Origin: JBMNGW01 sp050950025
GTDB lineage: Bacteria > Spirochaetota > Spirochaetia > Sphaerochaetales > Sphaerochaetaceae
Assembly: GCA_050950025.1 (NCBI GenBank)
Contig: JBMNGW010000002.1
Location: forward strand, 1-64,000
DNA length: 64,000 nt
Direction of reading: 5' to 3'
Numbering within the stretch: position 1 is the stretch's first letter; each line of letters starts with the position of its first letter. Below the pieces are notes generated by a model that was given only the letters and a program-made list of their open reading frames with translations, was not told the origin of the DNA and did no database searches. Made by a program: the position numbers and the translations under genes. Below are positions 1 to 8,955 of this stretch, piece after piece.

Positions 1-3000
1 ACTTCACTTTGTTTTTTAAGATCTAAAGAAGCAAAGCTATCTACTTTTTCTTCTAAAAACTTCGCTTGATTAGCGGGCCGTTTAGAATAGATGGTGTCCC
101 TTTCTTTAGCAAGCAGGGTTTCATAGATTTCTTCATTACAAACTTTTGATAACCCTAAACTGTCCGCAAGATAGATCATATTTTGTCCAACATGTTCCTC
201 TTTTATTCTTTTTAGCAGTGAGAGAAATTTTTCTGTTTGTGCTAAATAATCGTAATGCTTTTCATTTAAAATTAATTGAACGGCATTTACTGCTATAATT
301 TGCTTACCTGAAATTCCTCTTATTGTCATAGGATATCCATTAATGTGTACGACTTCATTAATTAAAATCCTCGCTTTGATTATTTGTGGTTTGATTAAAT
401 GTAACTCGTTTGAACAGTATTCCAGGAAGGATAGGGGCTCAGTTTTAAATTTTTGCGCATACAATATTGGAATAGCTACAAAAGTGCGGACCCTTTTTTC
501 TTTAACAGAATGCTCGACTAATGAAAAATAAGAAGTTGTTGGAGATCCATAGCCCCCATACTTAACAGTTTCTTTTAAAATGAGATTGCTGCTCTTCAAA
601 GGGATGAGGCCTTCTTTTTTTCGGATAGGCTGTAGGTTAAAAAGTTCTCCCTTCTTTTCAACCACTTGTCTGGTAACGAGTACTCTAGGATTTCTCAACG
701 TAGCACGAACAGTATTAATCGTACCCTCTTCTTGCTTATCTACTTTCGATCTCCCTTTATTGGTAAAGTAGTTTCTATCAGCAACCCAAGCAATAACGCC
801 ACCTCTTTCTACATCTTTTGCAAAGAGATTGCTTGCATGGTATTTTACTAAGCCTTTCTTCCACTCTAAGGCAAAATTTCTAGGGTTGTCAGTAAACTTA
901 GTATGATATGTGTTTCCTACAACAATATTAAGATAGGCGTCATGAGCATGATGAAAGTCATTTACTAATCGTGATTTTTTTATTTCATACTCCGCACGGA
1001 ATTCTGTAATATTTTTTGCCTTCACAAATACAATTGTGGAGTTATCTCCATAAATCTTTTTTAAAATCTGTGCACTATATTTTGTGCTTTGCCGAGTTTC
1101 AACTAATTGTCGATTAATAAAAGTATTAATATCATCAACGCCGAGCTCAGTATTTCTAGTTAAACGGTAATGCTTTTCTTTTGATATTAATTGTTTTTCT
1201 AGTAGAAAATTCCAAAATATCCTTCTATTAGCCTGCCATTCTGAACGCAATGGATAATCGTCTTTTTTCTCCCCATTACATTTTTTGTGGACTAGCACTC
1301 TGTTGTGTAAAGAGTCATCTTTTATTAGTGATTGTGGGTAAATATGATCAATATCATAATCCTCAACCATCCTATGTATATTTATATCCTCACCACAATA
1401 AAGGCATTTGCCCAGCTGTGTATAATAAAAATAAAGTTTGTCATTTCTTAGGTCAGAATCAGTTTTACCTTCCAAGGATTGATAAAGAGCTACATTGAAC
1501 TGTATATCATTTTTACATTGGTCATAGAGTTTTATTAGATTCTCTTTTCTACTTGGAATTCTTTTCTTCTCTCCCTTTTCTCTAGCCATTTCTAAAAAAA
1601 TTCGTTTGGGCTCTTTGTTCATTACTTTTTTTAACTCTCTGACAATAAGAAGAGTTTGCCAAATCTGACGTTTTACTGATGGGGAGACGGCTAAAGGCTT
1701 AACTAAAGAATCATACGTGAGGTGTTCCTTTGATAAATGCTCCTGATTCATCTCCTGAATTCTTGAAAGATAAGTAAAACGGTTACTTAACAATTCCATC
1801 AAATTATAATTGGTGTCCCACATTGCTTGAATAATTGAGCGTGTTTCGCCTGTAACAGAGTCTTCAGCGTAAACTTCCTCTAAAAAAACTTTTGATAATC
1901 TGCCCCACCCCTTGTAGGAAGAAACAATCTTTATAATCTGATTAATCTGGTTCTCTGTAAGTTTTGTACCTAGAGATTTTCCTATTTTTTCTTTCAAAAT
2001 TACTGCATCATCGACGTAAAACGTTTTCCAAAGAATAATGTTTTCAACATCTTCCTCTAAAAGGATTCCCGTCTTCAAAAATGGTTTGTAAAAATCTATA
2101 TGGCTTCGTAGAGAAGAGGTGAAATTAGTATCTATTCCTTCTATTGATGAATTCTCATCTTTTCTATCGATGATGTTGTTAGTGATGAGATAACTTTTAA
2201 GTTTTTTTAGAGAAATATTTCTTTCTCCTGACTCTAAAAACAGTTCTTTATATAGTTGTTGCTTCAACTCAACACTTATAGGCTCTTGGTTAATTTTCAG
2301 ATTATTAAGCTCATTCAGTACCATGTATTTAGTGTACAGGAGGGAGTGTTTGGGCAGAACACTCTCATTATCCAAATATGTACACACATTAGTCATGCGA
2401 GTGATAAATTTCGTAGCTGATGCATGCTTATCAACTACCTGCTCCCAATTCCAAGGGAGTATTTGAGTTTTTTCTTTCCCCTTTTGCCTAACCATCCAAG
2501 CAAAACCTTCTTTTCCTGATTCTTTCATGTGAAATGTGTTTAGTGGTCCGACGTAATATGGTATGCGGAAACTAAACATGCTCAATATTTTTTCTACTGG
2601 GGTGTACCCATCTTCGTCTGGGATTGAGAGGAAAGGGTGGTAAATGCTTGCATTTTTTAAAATTATCGTAAGCTCTTTTTTGTGTAGTTGCTGAGGAATT
2701 ACTCTATTATCTCGAATTCTTTGTTTAGGTAAGGCTACATGAAAAGTGAGCTTTTCACGCATATGTGTCAATATTTTATCGGAAGGTTCTTCTATATCAC
2801 TTAAGAGTTTTTCGAAGAATTTATTTACTTCAGCTTGAGCACATTTTGATTTATGTTTTATTTGCGTTTTTTTGCCTGCACGACTCCCTGTCCCAATGTA
2901 ATGGGCATAATTGTGCTCTATTGTTGGATCTTTGAATGCTTTGTAATAGCTTTCTTTTTTGTATTTCTTAACAAGAGCTTTTAATTGCAAAATATCTTTT

Positions 3001-4006
3001 TTATGACTTTCATATGATGCAATCTTAGCGTCACTAATAAATTCATGTTCTTGAAGTATGTCAGATAGAAGAGCCCAATTATAGATTCCTTCAAAGGCCT
3101 CAAGGAGGCTGAATTCATCAGCTTCCAAAATTTCTTCGATACCATCTTTATTTTCTTCGTAGGAATCTTTAGTAAAATCTATTTTATCAAATTCACTTTC
3201 TTTATAGTTTTCATTCTCAAACAAAACTGAAAGCGAAAAAGGAGACCCTATGAGTGCTTTAATTATCTCAGCTAGTATTTTTTGGGAGAATTCCCAATTT
3301 CTTCATCAAGCGTGTTAGTGAGTATTAGGATATTTTGAAGCTGTTTTTTACTATCAGTTTTTCGCTTTATTTTCAAAATATTGCCTAATTCCGCTGCAGA
3401 ACAGTTTTGTATTTCTAATGAGTATTGGAGAGTGTTAGAAACTTGTTCTTTAACTGTATTTACAAGAGTATCAATGGTACTTATTACATCTAACGACTCA
3501 ACCTGAAAAAGGAAGTGTCCACGGTTTTTCAAGATATGATGAGTCGCTAAATATACAAACCGTAAATCTTTAGTTTTTTCAGGCGTATGAATTAAAGAAC
3601 TTCTGAGATGAAACATCGTGCGAAACTGGTGATGAAATTCTTCATCAGTGAAACCATCATCATTGAACAAAGAAGTTCTAGAATCATGCGTTTTATCGGG
3701 AAGGTGGTAGGAGCTCTCTGCAAGTCGCTTAAAGAAAAGAGGATCTGTCTCTTCAATTTTATCTTGGAAAATTTCTTGTAGAAGGCGAAGTCTCTTTATT
3801 TTTCTTTGTTGCCTTCTGCGGGCAGCTCTGTTGAGTCGCCTATTTGCAGCTGTTTGCGCAGTATCAAAAAGTCTGACTCCCCACAAATCTTTTTTATTCA
3901 CTTTAACTAGTTCATAATTTGTGTCGGTTATGGCCCATCCTACTGAATTAGTCCCCACATCTAAACCTAAGTAATAATCAGCATGATTCATCTTTTGTTT
4001 TGCCAT
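1..4006 (-). pseudogene. cas9: Type II CRISPR effector Cas9, frameshifted and running off the left edge
   Basis: RNA-guided DNA endonuclease. The intact 5' part (3272-4006, 244 aa) has RuvC-I LGLDVGTNSVGWA with Asp16 and an Arg-rich bridge helix. It stops at TAG (3272-3274) right after an A6 run (minus strand of 3278-3283). One added A lets the frame continue without any stop to position 1, about 1330 codons in total. My reading of that frame gives RuvC-II (IFLEMAREKG, near 1590-1620), HNH (YDIDHIYPQS, His codon at 1344-1346, later NRVLVHKKCN), RuvC-III (FHHAHDAYLNIVVGN, about 930-965) and a KYGGYGSPTTSY PAM-interacting motif (about 525-565). A good SD (AGGGAG) precedes ATG 4006. From memory it resembles T. 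denticola Cas9 (about 1395 aa), so 50-60 residues lie outside the window. The frameshift is either a recent mutation or a homopolymer sequencing error. Confidence 0.93.
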
Positions 4007-4027
4007 ATTGACAACTCCCTTATTTCG

Positions 4028-4137
4028 GTTTACCGTTAACGGGACATCTAGTGTTCAAATAAAAATTTATTCAAACCGTCCTACTGGACAACGCAATGTG
4101 CGTACTTAGAGCTTGCTTTCGGGTGAGCTCTATTTTT
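4028..4137 (+). ncRNA. Putative tracrRNA divergent from cas9
   Basis: The locus beside the cas9 start has the layout of a type II tracrRNA. Positions 4028-4060 would be the anti-repeat. Its complement begins (A/G)TTTGA and ends TAAAC, like the GTTT...AAAC ends of type II repeats. A nexus-like hairpin follows (GTCC 4078-4081, loop TACT, GGAC 4086-4089). Next is a 5-bp hairpin (ACGCA 4091-4095, TGCGT 4099-4103). Last is a terminator hairpin (TAGAGCT 4107-4113, AGCTCTA 4126-4132) followed by T5 (4133-4137). The 5' end is uncertain. A TTGACA at 4008-4013 with a poor -10 at 4031-4036 would start the RNA inside the anti-repeat. The CRISPR array itself is not in the window, so the pairing cannot be verified here. 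Confidence 0.75.
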
Positions 4138-4245
4138 AAAAATCCAATTTTTAGAGACATGCAGTTCTCCTTTACAATACAGAGCTCTTTCACTCTTCAT
4201 CCTTTATATTAATTTGACTATATCATACCCAGTTCAGCTTTTGTA

Positions 4246-4796
4246 TCATAAATATTCACTGAACCTGTAAAGAGTTGTTTTAAAGCCAAAACCGCTTACA
4301 TCTAAAAAAAAGGATTCATTTCTTCTGGGACCCGGCTGAGCTTTTTTGAGTATCCTAAAGTAGTCATCAATCTCACTCAAATGAGCTTGAGATGGGAGCA
4401 TCGCATCCCAATCAGATTCAGTAGTGCACCTACCGGCGTTGGCAAATACGTATGTCAGGTATCTATGAATATCAATTCCTATCGCTTTGCAACTTTCAGT
4501 CAAAGAGAAGTAAGGGCCGAAGCTTTTGCTCCTTGGGGGGGGGTATTGGCAAACAAGAATCCTTTTCTGGCCAGCACAAAGGGACGTATTGCATTCTCTG
4601 CTCTGTTGTTGCTACTTGTAGCATGCGGGTGATCAAGAAACCTATTCAACTCTTCCCACCGTTTCAAAGCGTAGGCAATGGCACCAAAGAGGGGGGTCTT
4701 AGGCATTGCTACCTGCTGCAAGCTATTGTCTCCACAACGCATGCCCGTAGGTTCTGCTTTTGAGTAATAGCTATACTGTGTAAAGACAAAGAACAT
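4246..4796 (-). pseudogene. IS66 TnpB-TnpC deletion fusion with frameshift
   Basis: The first about 27 residues (to DNSLQQV) resemble the TnpB start, including YYSKAEPTGMRCG (compare the usual PTDMRKG). They run straight into a TnpC C-terminal segment with AIAYALKRWEELNRFLDH and NNRAENAIRPFVLARKGFLF, the conserved DDE C-terminal block of IS66 transposases. The frame stops at 4500. The homologous sequence TESCKAIGIDIHRYLTYVF continues in another frame (4246-4503), so one base has been lost near 4505. The fusion implies a deletion of roughly 1.5-2 kb compared with a full IS66. The tnpA stop overlaps this start by 26 nt, as is usual for IS66 operons. Confidence 0.8.
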
Positions 4797-5151
4797 GATC
4801 TACCCCCAATACTGAAAGAATTGTTGCCAGAGCCTCTTTGCTGCTGGTTGCTCCTACTTCTATTAAGACAGGACCAATGAAAAGTTTCACCGGTGCTTCT
4901 GCAACCAATGGAGCTGGTGAGATTTTGACAAATTGCGCTAAAGGTGAGCTCTTCGTTTTGGTTGAGTGGTAATAATGGTACGATTGGCGCCACTTAAGAC
5001 AACGACTCACATCATGAGCATTAGAACCTGTTTCTATTTCATAGCCCTTTACTGTTGGGCGATTCATTTGGGCTGCCCAACGATTATAATCTGCAAGTAA
5101 ACTAAGACGACGTTCTTTTTCCTGCTTACTCAGCTTATTAATTGCTCCCAT
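4771..5151 (-). CDS. IS66-family accessory protein TnpA-like
   Basis: A 126-aa ORF with a basic, helix-turn-helix-like N-terminal part (KLSKQEKERRLSLLADYN, later GYEIETGSNAHDVSRCLKW). Its C-terminal segment IGPVLIEVGATSSKEALATI resembles the C-terminus of IS66 TnpA proteins, which precede TnpB and TnpC. Its position upstream of the tnpB/tnpC fusion supports this. The last residues (after VLG) may have been altered by decay. It is probably non-functional because its partners are deleted. Confidence 0.6.
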   Translation of the reverse strand: MGAINKLSKQEKERRLSLLADYNRWAAQMNRPTVKGYEIETGSNAHDVSRCLKWRQSYHYYHSTKTKSSPLAQFVKISPAPLVAEAPVKLFIGPVLIEVGATSSKEALATILSVLGVDHVLCLYTV

Positions 5152-5238
5152 AGTTCAATTTCTCCTATGGGAAATAGTCTCTACCAGATTAGCTTTTCAA
5201 AACAGTTGCAACGAATTGACGCTTACGAAAGATTCTAA

Positions 5239-5496
5239 CTAAGCCTGCTCGTTAACAGTCAAGCTTATTGTATTGTAATCAATGTAGCTAAGAGCATGAG
5301 ATATCCTTACTAGGATTGCATGGTTATCAAGTTGAACAAGGTTATTAATAAAATCTAAAATCTTTGATCGATTAATGGGAAAAATAATAGCAATAATTAT
5401 GCAAATCATCTCAAGCCATTTTAATGGTTCTGTTGCAATGAATGTTAGAATTGCATCAAGATGTTCAGATGACTTTTTGCAGAAGAAAACCAACAC
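5239..5496 (-). CDS. Hypothetical protein, possible fragment
   Basis: An 85-aa ORF that I do not recognise. It has one hydrophobic stretch near residues 29-41 (MICIIIAIIFPIN) that could be a membrane segment or a buried helix. It lies 3 nt downstream of the next ORF in the same orientation, in AT-rich sequence. No SD is obvious. It may be the C-terminal part of one longer gene broken by a frameshift. Coding status is uncertain. Confidence 0.3.
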   Translation of the reverse strand: MLVFFCKKSSEHLDAILTFIATEPLKWLEMICIIIAIIFPINRSKILDFINNLVQLDNHAILVRISHALSYIDYNTISLTVNEQA

Positions 5497-5499
5497 ATC

Positions 5500-5850
5500 C
5501 TATGACTTGTATCGTGCCATATCATTTCCTGTACACTCAATTGCTTTGGATGTAGACTTTAATAATGCTTCCATTTCAAGCATTTCATCAACTTCACTTA
5601 CAACAAAAGAGAGGTCATCTATGTAATGAAAAATATTTACTCGATCTTCTTGGCTTGGGCATATTTTATTAATTATCCATTTCAAAAAAACATATCGTCC
5701 ATCTTCTTGTTTTTTTACAACGGCCAAATCTTTTGGATTAAAAATATAAGCTTTCTCTATTTCATTAGATTGAGATCTTTTATTGCGCCATTTCTCAAAG
5801 AGGATATCATCCATTTCTAATGGACCTGCTTTTCTTTGTTCCTGCAACAT
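5500..5850 (-). CDS. Hypothetical protein, possible fragment
   Basis: A 116-aa ORF, acidic in its second half (IDDLSFVVSEVDEMLEMEAL), not recognised. Its start overlaps the 3' end of the broken AlbA_2 regulator in a different frame. Reading just upstream of its ATG in the same frame gives KDIEK, following the regulator's helix-turn-helix region, so the two may once have been one reading frame. It lies in AT-rich DNA among pseudogenes. I assign no function. Confidence 0.35.
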   Translation of the reverse strand: MLQEQRKAGPLEMDDILFEKWRNKRSQSNEIEKAYIFNPKDLAVVKKQEDGRYVFLKWIINKICPSQEDRVNIFHYIDDLSFVVSEVDEMLEMEALLKSTSKAIECTGNDMARYKS

Positions 5851-6891
5851 TTTCTCTATATCCTTGTATTATTCTTGCTCGTGATGTCTTCACCCCGAGC
5901 AAATTGCATACTTCTGCGTTACTACAACTACCATTACTCTTCACATATTCTAGAATTTGTTGCCTCTGTTCCTCTGTACGTTTACTTATCACCACTTTTT
6001 TATCGCCACTTTTTATCGCCACTTTTCTATCAACACTTTTTGTTTTTTGCATCATCAGAGTCAATGTTGTGCGTTCGGGATCAAAAGACTCAACAAGCAT
6101 TGGCTTAATCCAATCCTGCTGTTTCCAGACCGAATAAATGTTTGATAGTCCAGTCCCGGCTCTCTCTCCGATGTTCAAGAGTGTGAACATGGTGAAAATA
6201 GTAAGGTTCCGGGGATCTGAAAGGCCACCGGCAACCGCATCCTCCAGAGGAATGCGTAACAGTCCAGGATTAGAGAATCGATAGAAATCCTTATCCTTTA
6301 TGATGACCACTCCCTGACGCTCATAATAGTTGGCATAGACAAGCGCATTGACCAAGGACTCTCTTATGGCTTGATGCACGGACGTATCATCGATCCGGAT
6401 CATACCTTCAAGCTTGAACGGCACCTTCAGACCAAATCCAAGCTTAGGAACTACAGCGGAATAAAAATCGAAAACATTGCCGCTCCATGTCGCCGCATCT
6501 GATACGACACGGTCCACCCACCGGGTATTGGGATCTGTCTCTTCCCGATAATCCAACAAGTAATAAGGGCATTCCTTGACTATCTCATAGTGATACCCAC
6601 ACATGAGCAATCCAGCGACAGTCGGATAAAATGCACCATCATTATTGCTTTTCCCTATGGCATTGAGACGATAGAGAAATTGTTCATCGGACAGAGAATG
6701 CCGGAGAAATCAGGCTTGACGCCTTCAAGCCGCCTGCGGTATTTATCGATAGTATCTGTATTCAATGCATCAAGGCCCATCTTATCCACGACAGCAAGAT
6801 CAAGAGGCTGCGTACTTGCATCGCGAAGCATCAGACGTACTTCGGCCTCACTGCATCGATAAGCGTCAACACACCTCTGTTCGTAGTCCAA
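5807..6891 (-). pseudogene. AlbA_2/RecG-like ATP-binding transcriptional regulator, truncated and frameshifted
   Basis: Two frames together make one protein. The upstream piece (6655-6891, 78 aa) has the AlbA_2-domain ending LDALNTDTIDKYRRRLEG. The downstream piece (5807-6610) has the GHKL-like ATPase part (RESLVNALVYANYYERQG, later GERAGTGLSNIYSVWKQ) and a C-terminal winged helix (RQQILEYVKSNGSCSNAEV). Between them LSDEQFLYRLNAIGKS and GAFYPTVAGLLMCG are readable only after a shift near 6700. One missing G would explain it. The N-terminus lacks the first half of the AlbA_2 domain, and the C-terminus also seems to change frame near 5870. Such genes are common in genomic islands. Confidence 0.8.
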
Positions 6892-6900
6892 AAGATGAGG

Positions 6901-6956
6901 GGCAAAAATAAGGCTATCCCCTCATACAACTTTGGGTTGTATAAATAGATAGCCCT
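6901..6956 (-). terminator. Terminator downstream of tRNA-Leu
   Basis: On the minus strand a long hairpin forms from GGCTATC (6948-6954) and GATAGCC (6912-6918), with a nested stem ATACAAC/GTTGTAT (6936-6942 with 6924-6930). A T-rich stretch follows (complement of 6905-6911). Confidence 0.75.
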
Positions 6957-6959
6957 CAT

Positions 6960-7043
6960 TGCCCAGAACAGGATTTGAACCTGCACAGTGTTGCCACCAC
7001 TAGGACCTGAACCTAGCGCGTCTACCAATTCCGCCATCTGGGC
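6960..7043 (-). tRNA. tRNA-Leu (anticodon CAG)
   Basis: The minus strand folds as a class II tRNA. The acceptor stem is GCCCAGA/TCTGGGC (7037-7043 with 6961-6967), with discriminator A at 6960. The anticodon stem-loop is CTAGG-TTCAGGT-CCTAG with anticodon CAG. There is a long variable arm and a T-loop with GGTTCAAATCC. CCA is not encoded. The accessory DNA lies on its 3' side, so it could be an integration site. Confidence 0.95.
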
Positions 7044-7052
7044 GCATTGGTG

Positions 7053-7082
7053 AATATAGCGTAGGGATAACTTGCTTGTCAA
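7053..7082 (-). promoter_or_regulatory. Promoter of tRNA-Leu
   Basis: The minus strand shows TTGACA (7077-7082), an 18-bp spacer and TATATT (7053-7058), 9 nt before the tRNA 5' end at 7043. This is close to the sigma-70 consensus. Confidence 0.8.
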
Positions 7083-7091
7083 CGTATCGAG

Positions 7092-7120
7092 TTGTCTGTT
7101 GGTCTTTCTGTGAGTATCTT
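7092..7120 (+). promoter_or_regulatory. Probable promoter of tpx
   Basis: TTGTCT (7092-7097), a 17-bp spacer and TATCTT (7115-7120), about 25 nt before the tpx SD. It is divergent from the tRNA-Leu promoter. Matches to consensus are moderate. Confidence 0.5.
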
Positions 7121-7151
7121 TGGCCCATGATTGCAGACCGAGGAGGTAGGT

Positions 7152-7640
7152 ATGAAAGTAACATTTGGTGGTACTCCGGTAGAATTGGCCGGAACTGAAA
7201 TTCATGTAGGTGATACGGTTGCCGATTTTACGGCTATGAAAAATGATTTAAGCCCTTTTAAACTGAGCTCTATTAAGGGTAAGAAGCTTGTTTTGGGCGT
7301 CCCTTCACTCGATACTTCAGTTTGTGATGCTGAAATTAGACGCTTTAATGTGGAAGCAACAAAACTCCCCGATGTGACCATAATTGTCGTTTCGATGGAT
7401 CTTCCGTTTGCCCAAAGCAGATGGTGCGGAGCAGCAGGTGTCGATCGCGTTATTACTGTCAGCGACTTTAAAGATCGTGATTTTGCCCATACCTTCGGTA
7501 CCTATTTGCCGAATGTTGGCCTAATTGCCCGCTCTGTTTTCTTACTTGATGAGCGCAACAGCGTGAAGTATGTGGAATATGTTCCCGAAGTAACGGACCA
7601 TCCTAACTACGAAGCTGCTTTGGCTGCGACCAAACAATAA
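7152..7640 (+). CDS. tpx: Thiol peroxidase (atypical 2-Cys peroxiredoxin)
   Basis: Reduces hydrogen and alkyl hydroperoxides using thioredoxin. The 162-aa length is normal for Tpx. Cys58 in LDTSVCDAEIRRFN is the peroxidatic cysteine and Cys92 in SRWCGAAG the resolving one. The start at 7152 (MKVTFGG) is chosen over an upstream in-frame codon because GAGGAGG sits 5-8 nt before it and family members begin this way. It probably contributes to oxygen tolerance in an anaerobe, together with the Bcp protein at 31216. It is monocistronic or weakly linked to the next gene (76-nt gap in which I see nothing). Confidence 0.95.
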   Translation: MKVTFGGTPVELAGTEIHVGDTVADFTAMKNDLSPFKLSSIKGKKLVLGVPSLDTSVCDAEIRRFNVEATKLPDVTIIVVSMDLPFAQSRWCGAAGVDRVITVSDFKDRDFAHTFGTYLPNVGLIARSVFLLDERNSVKYVEYVPEVTDHPNYEAALAATKQ

Positions 7641-7716
7641 AACCTGTGATGCTGCTGCCGACACTCTGATTGCTGGGAAACTTGAAAAAGAGTTGAAAGA
7701 GAATTAGAGTACACCT

Positions 7717-8526
7717 ATGAGCATTCGAATTTTGTTCTTAGGTGAAATTGTCGGCAGACCTGGCATCCATGCCCTAAAAGTGGGACTAAAGGAACTCAAA
7801 GAGAGCCGCAAAATCGATTTTGTTGTTGCCAACGGCGAAGGAGCGACGGGCGGCTTTGGTATCGGCAAAAACCACGCATTGCAAATTCTCAAATTGGGCG
7901 TTGATTTAATCACTACCGGTGAGAAAACGTACTTTAAAAAAGAGATGGTTGATTACATCAGTCTTAATTCCCGTATCCAGCGGCCAGCCAACTATCCTGT
8001 GGGCAATCCCGGACGAGGCTTTCGTATTTTCGACATCAACAATGTGCGAGTCGCCTTTGTGACGCTCCTTGGTACCGCCGATTTTTCAAGAACCCATTTA
8101 AACAACCCCTACCATACAGCTTCAGCACTGTATGAAAAGCTTAAAAATGAAGCCCATGCTGTATGTGTCCAGTTTCATGCCTCCACCACTGCTGAAAAAC
8201 AAGCCATGGGGTGGCACTTAGACGGTAAAGCTGCCGCTGTGATCGGCACCCACAGTAAAGCACTCACAGCCGACGCCCGCCTTTTACCCGGCAAAACGGC
8301 CTTACTAACTGATAACGGGCGCTGTGGCAGCAGCTTCTCAGTGGGAGGCTTTGATGCTCCTGTTGAAATTGAACGCTTTATAACTCAAGTACCTTCTCGT
8401 AGCCAAGAGGCTTGGGGCTTATTGGAATTGCAAGGCGTTATTGTAGAACTTGATGAGGCAGCTAAAGCCTCAGCTATAGAAACTATCAGGCAAACTGTAG
8501 CCACCCAGGCGCAACAGCCGGCCTAA
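7717..8526 (+). CDS. YmdB/TIGR00282-type metallophosphoesterase homologue with altered active site
   Basis: A 269-aa protein of the YmdB family, which in Bacillus hydrolyses 2',3'-cyclic nucleotides with a di-iron centre. The fold landmarks are present: LFLGEIVGRPG, VVANGEGATGGFG, RIQRPANYPVGNPGRGF, VQFHASTTAEKQAMGWHLDGK, AAVIGTHSKALTADARLLPG. Several metal ligands differ, comparing with remembered B. subtilis YmdB. Asp8 is Glu10, Asn40 is Gly42, Asn67 is Glu69 and His68 is Lys70 (GNH becomes GEK). The second His of GTHTH is Lys. Glu41 and the His residues of FHA and GTH remain. It may be a pseudoenzyme or have changed metal use. rseC follows 13 nt downstream, preceded by an SD (AAAGGAG). Confidence 0.85.
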   Translation: MSIRILFLGEIVGRPGIHALKVGLKELKESRKIDFVVANGEGATGGFGIGKNHALQILKLGVDLITTGEKTYFKKEMVDYISLNSRIQRPANYPVGNPGRGFRIFDINNVRVAFVTLLGTADFSRTHLNNPYHTASALYEKLKNEAHAVCVQFHASTTAEKQAMGWHLDGKAAAVIGTHSKALTADARLLPGKTALLTDNGRCGSSFSVGGFDAPVEIERFITQVPSRSQEAWGLLELQGVIVELDEAAKASAIETIRQTVATQAQQPA

Positions 8527-8539
8527 AAGGAGAAACGAA

Positions 8540-8953
8540 ATGTACGAACAGGCTTCTGTCGTTTCCATACAAACCAACGGACTTATTACCGTTTCATGCC
8601 AGAGTGCGGGCTGCGAAAGCTGTGCAGCCGGAGCCCTTTGCAACACCAAAGGAAAAACCTTTGTCGCTCACAACCATGCCGAAGAACTGCTTAATGTAGG
8701 TGATACAGTTGAGCTTTATCTGCCGCCGGGCAAAACAGTCTTTGCCGGTTTCATCACCTTGCTTGTACCAATACTCCTTTTTCCTGTCGGCTACTATCTT
8801 CCCTCACTTTTTATGAAGCAGGCGACAGAAATGGTACGGCTTGTTTTTGGAATAGGAGGAATTGCGTTAGGCTTTTTAATCAGCCGCCTCTTTTCCAAAG
8901 CCAACGCCCACGAATACACCCCCTCAATTACTCGCATCATTGAGCGAAAATAA
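8540..8953 (+). CDS. rseC: RseC/MucC-family membrane protein
   Basis: A 137-aa protein with an N-terminal cysteine cluster (CQSAGCESCAAGALCNT, about residues 20-36) and two membrane helices (about 72-90 and 98-116). This is the RseC/MucC layout, whose members are tied to SoxR reduction or envelope-stress sigma factor control. No anti-sigma or sigma-E gene is visible here. The cysteines could hold an iron-sulfur cluster or redox-active thiols. It is co-directional with and close to the lpt genes (2-nt gap to lptC), suggesting a shared envelope role. Confidence 0.8.
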   Translation: MYEQASVVSIQTNGLITVSCQSAGCESCAAGALCNTKGKTFVAHNHAEELLNVGDTVELYLPPGKTVFAGFITLLVPILLFPVGYYLPSLFMKQATEMVRLVFGIGGIALGFLISRLFSKANAHEYTPSITRIIERK

Positions 8954-8955
8954 CG

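Larger units (their letters stand above)
4246..5226 (-). mobile_element. Internally deleted IS66-family insertion sequence remnant
   Basis: Minus-strand order is a tnpA-like ORF, then the first residues of tnpB fused directly to the last part of tnpC, followed by a frameshift. The likely tnpA-side end is at 5226, where the minus strand starts GTAAGCGTCAATTCG, close to the GTAAGCG typical of IS66 ends. I could not find a convincing matching inverted end near 4250. Most of tnpB and the catalytic core of tnpC are missing, so the element cannot move by itself. GC content is nearer the chromosomal average than the neighbouring cas9. Confidence 0.75.

Noticed and set aside
3272..3290. Programmed -1 frameshifting in cas9
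   Set aside because: The run is only six A and the preceding C spoils a P-site re-pairing. No downstream stimulator was recognised. Mutation or sequencing error is simpler.
4072..4161. A 29-codon minus-strand ORF with a good SD (AAAGGAG) antisense to the tracrRNA
   Set aside because: It is short and lies inside the structured tracrRNA region. No conserved protein features are visible, so the frame is probably incidental.
4381..4763. Plus-strand ORFs opposite the IS66 remnant
   Set aside because: The minus strand has clear IS66 protein homology. The plus frames have no recognisable features.
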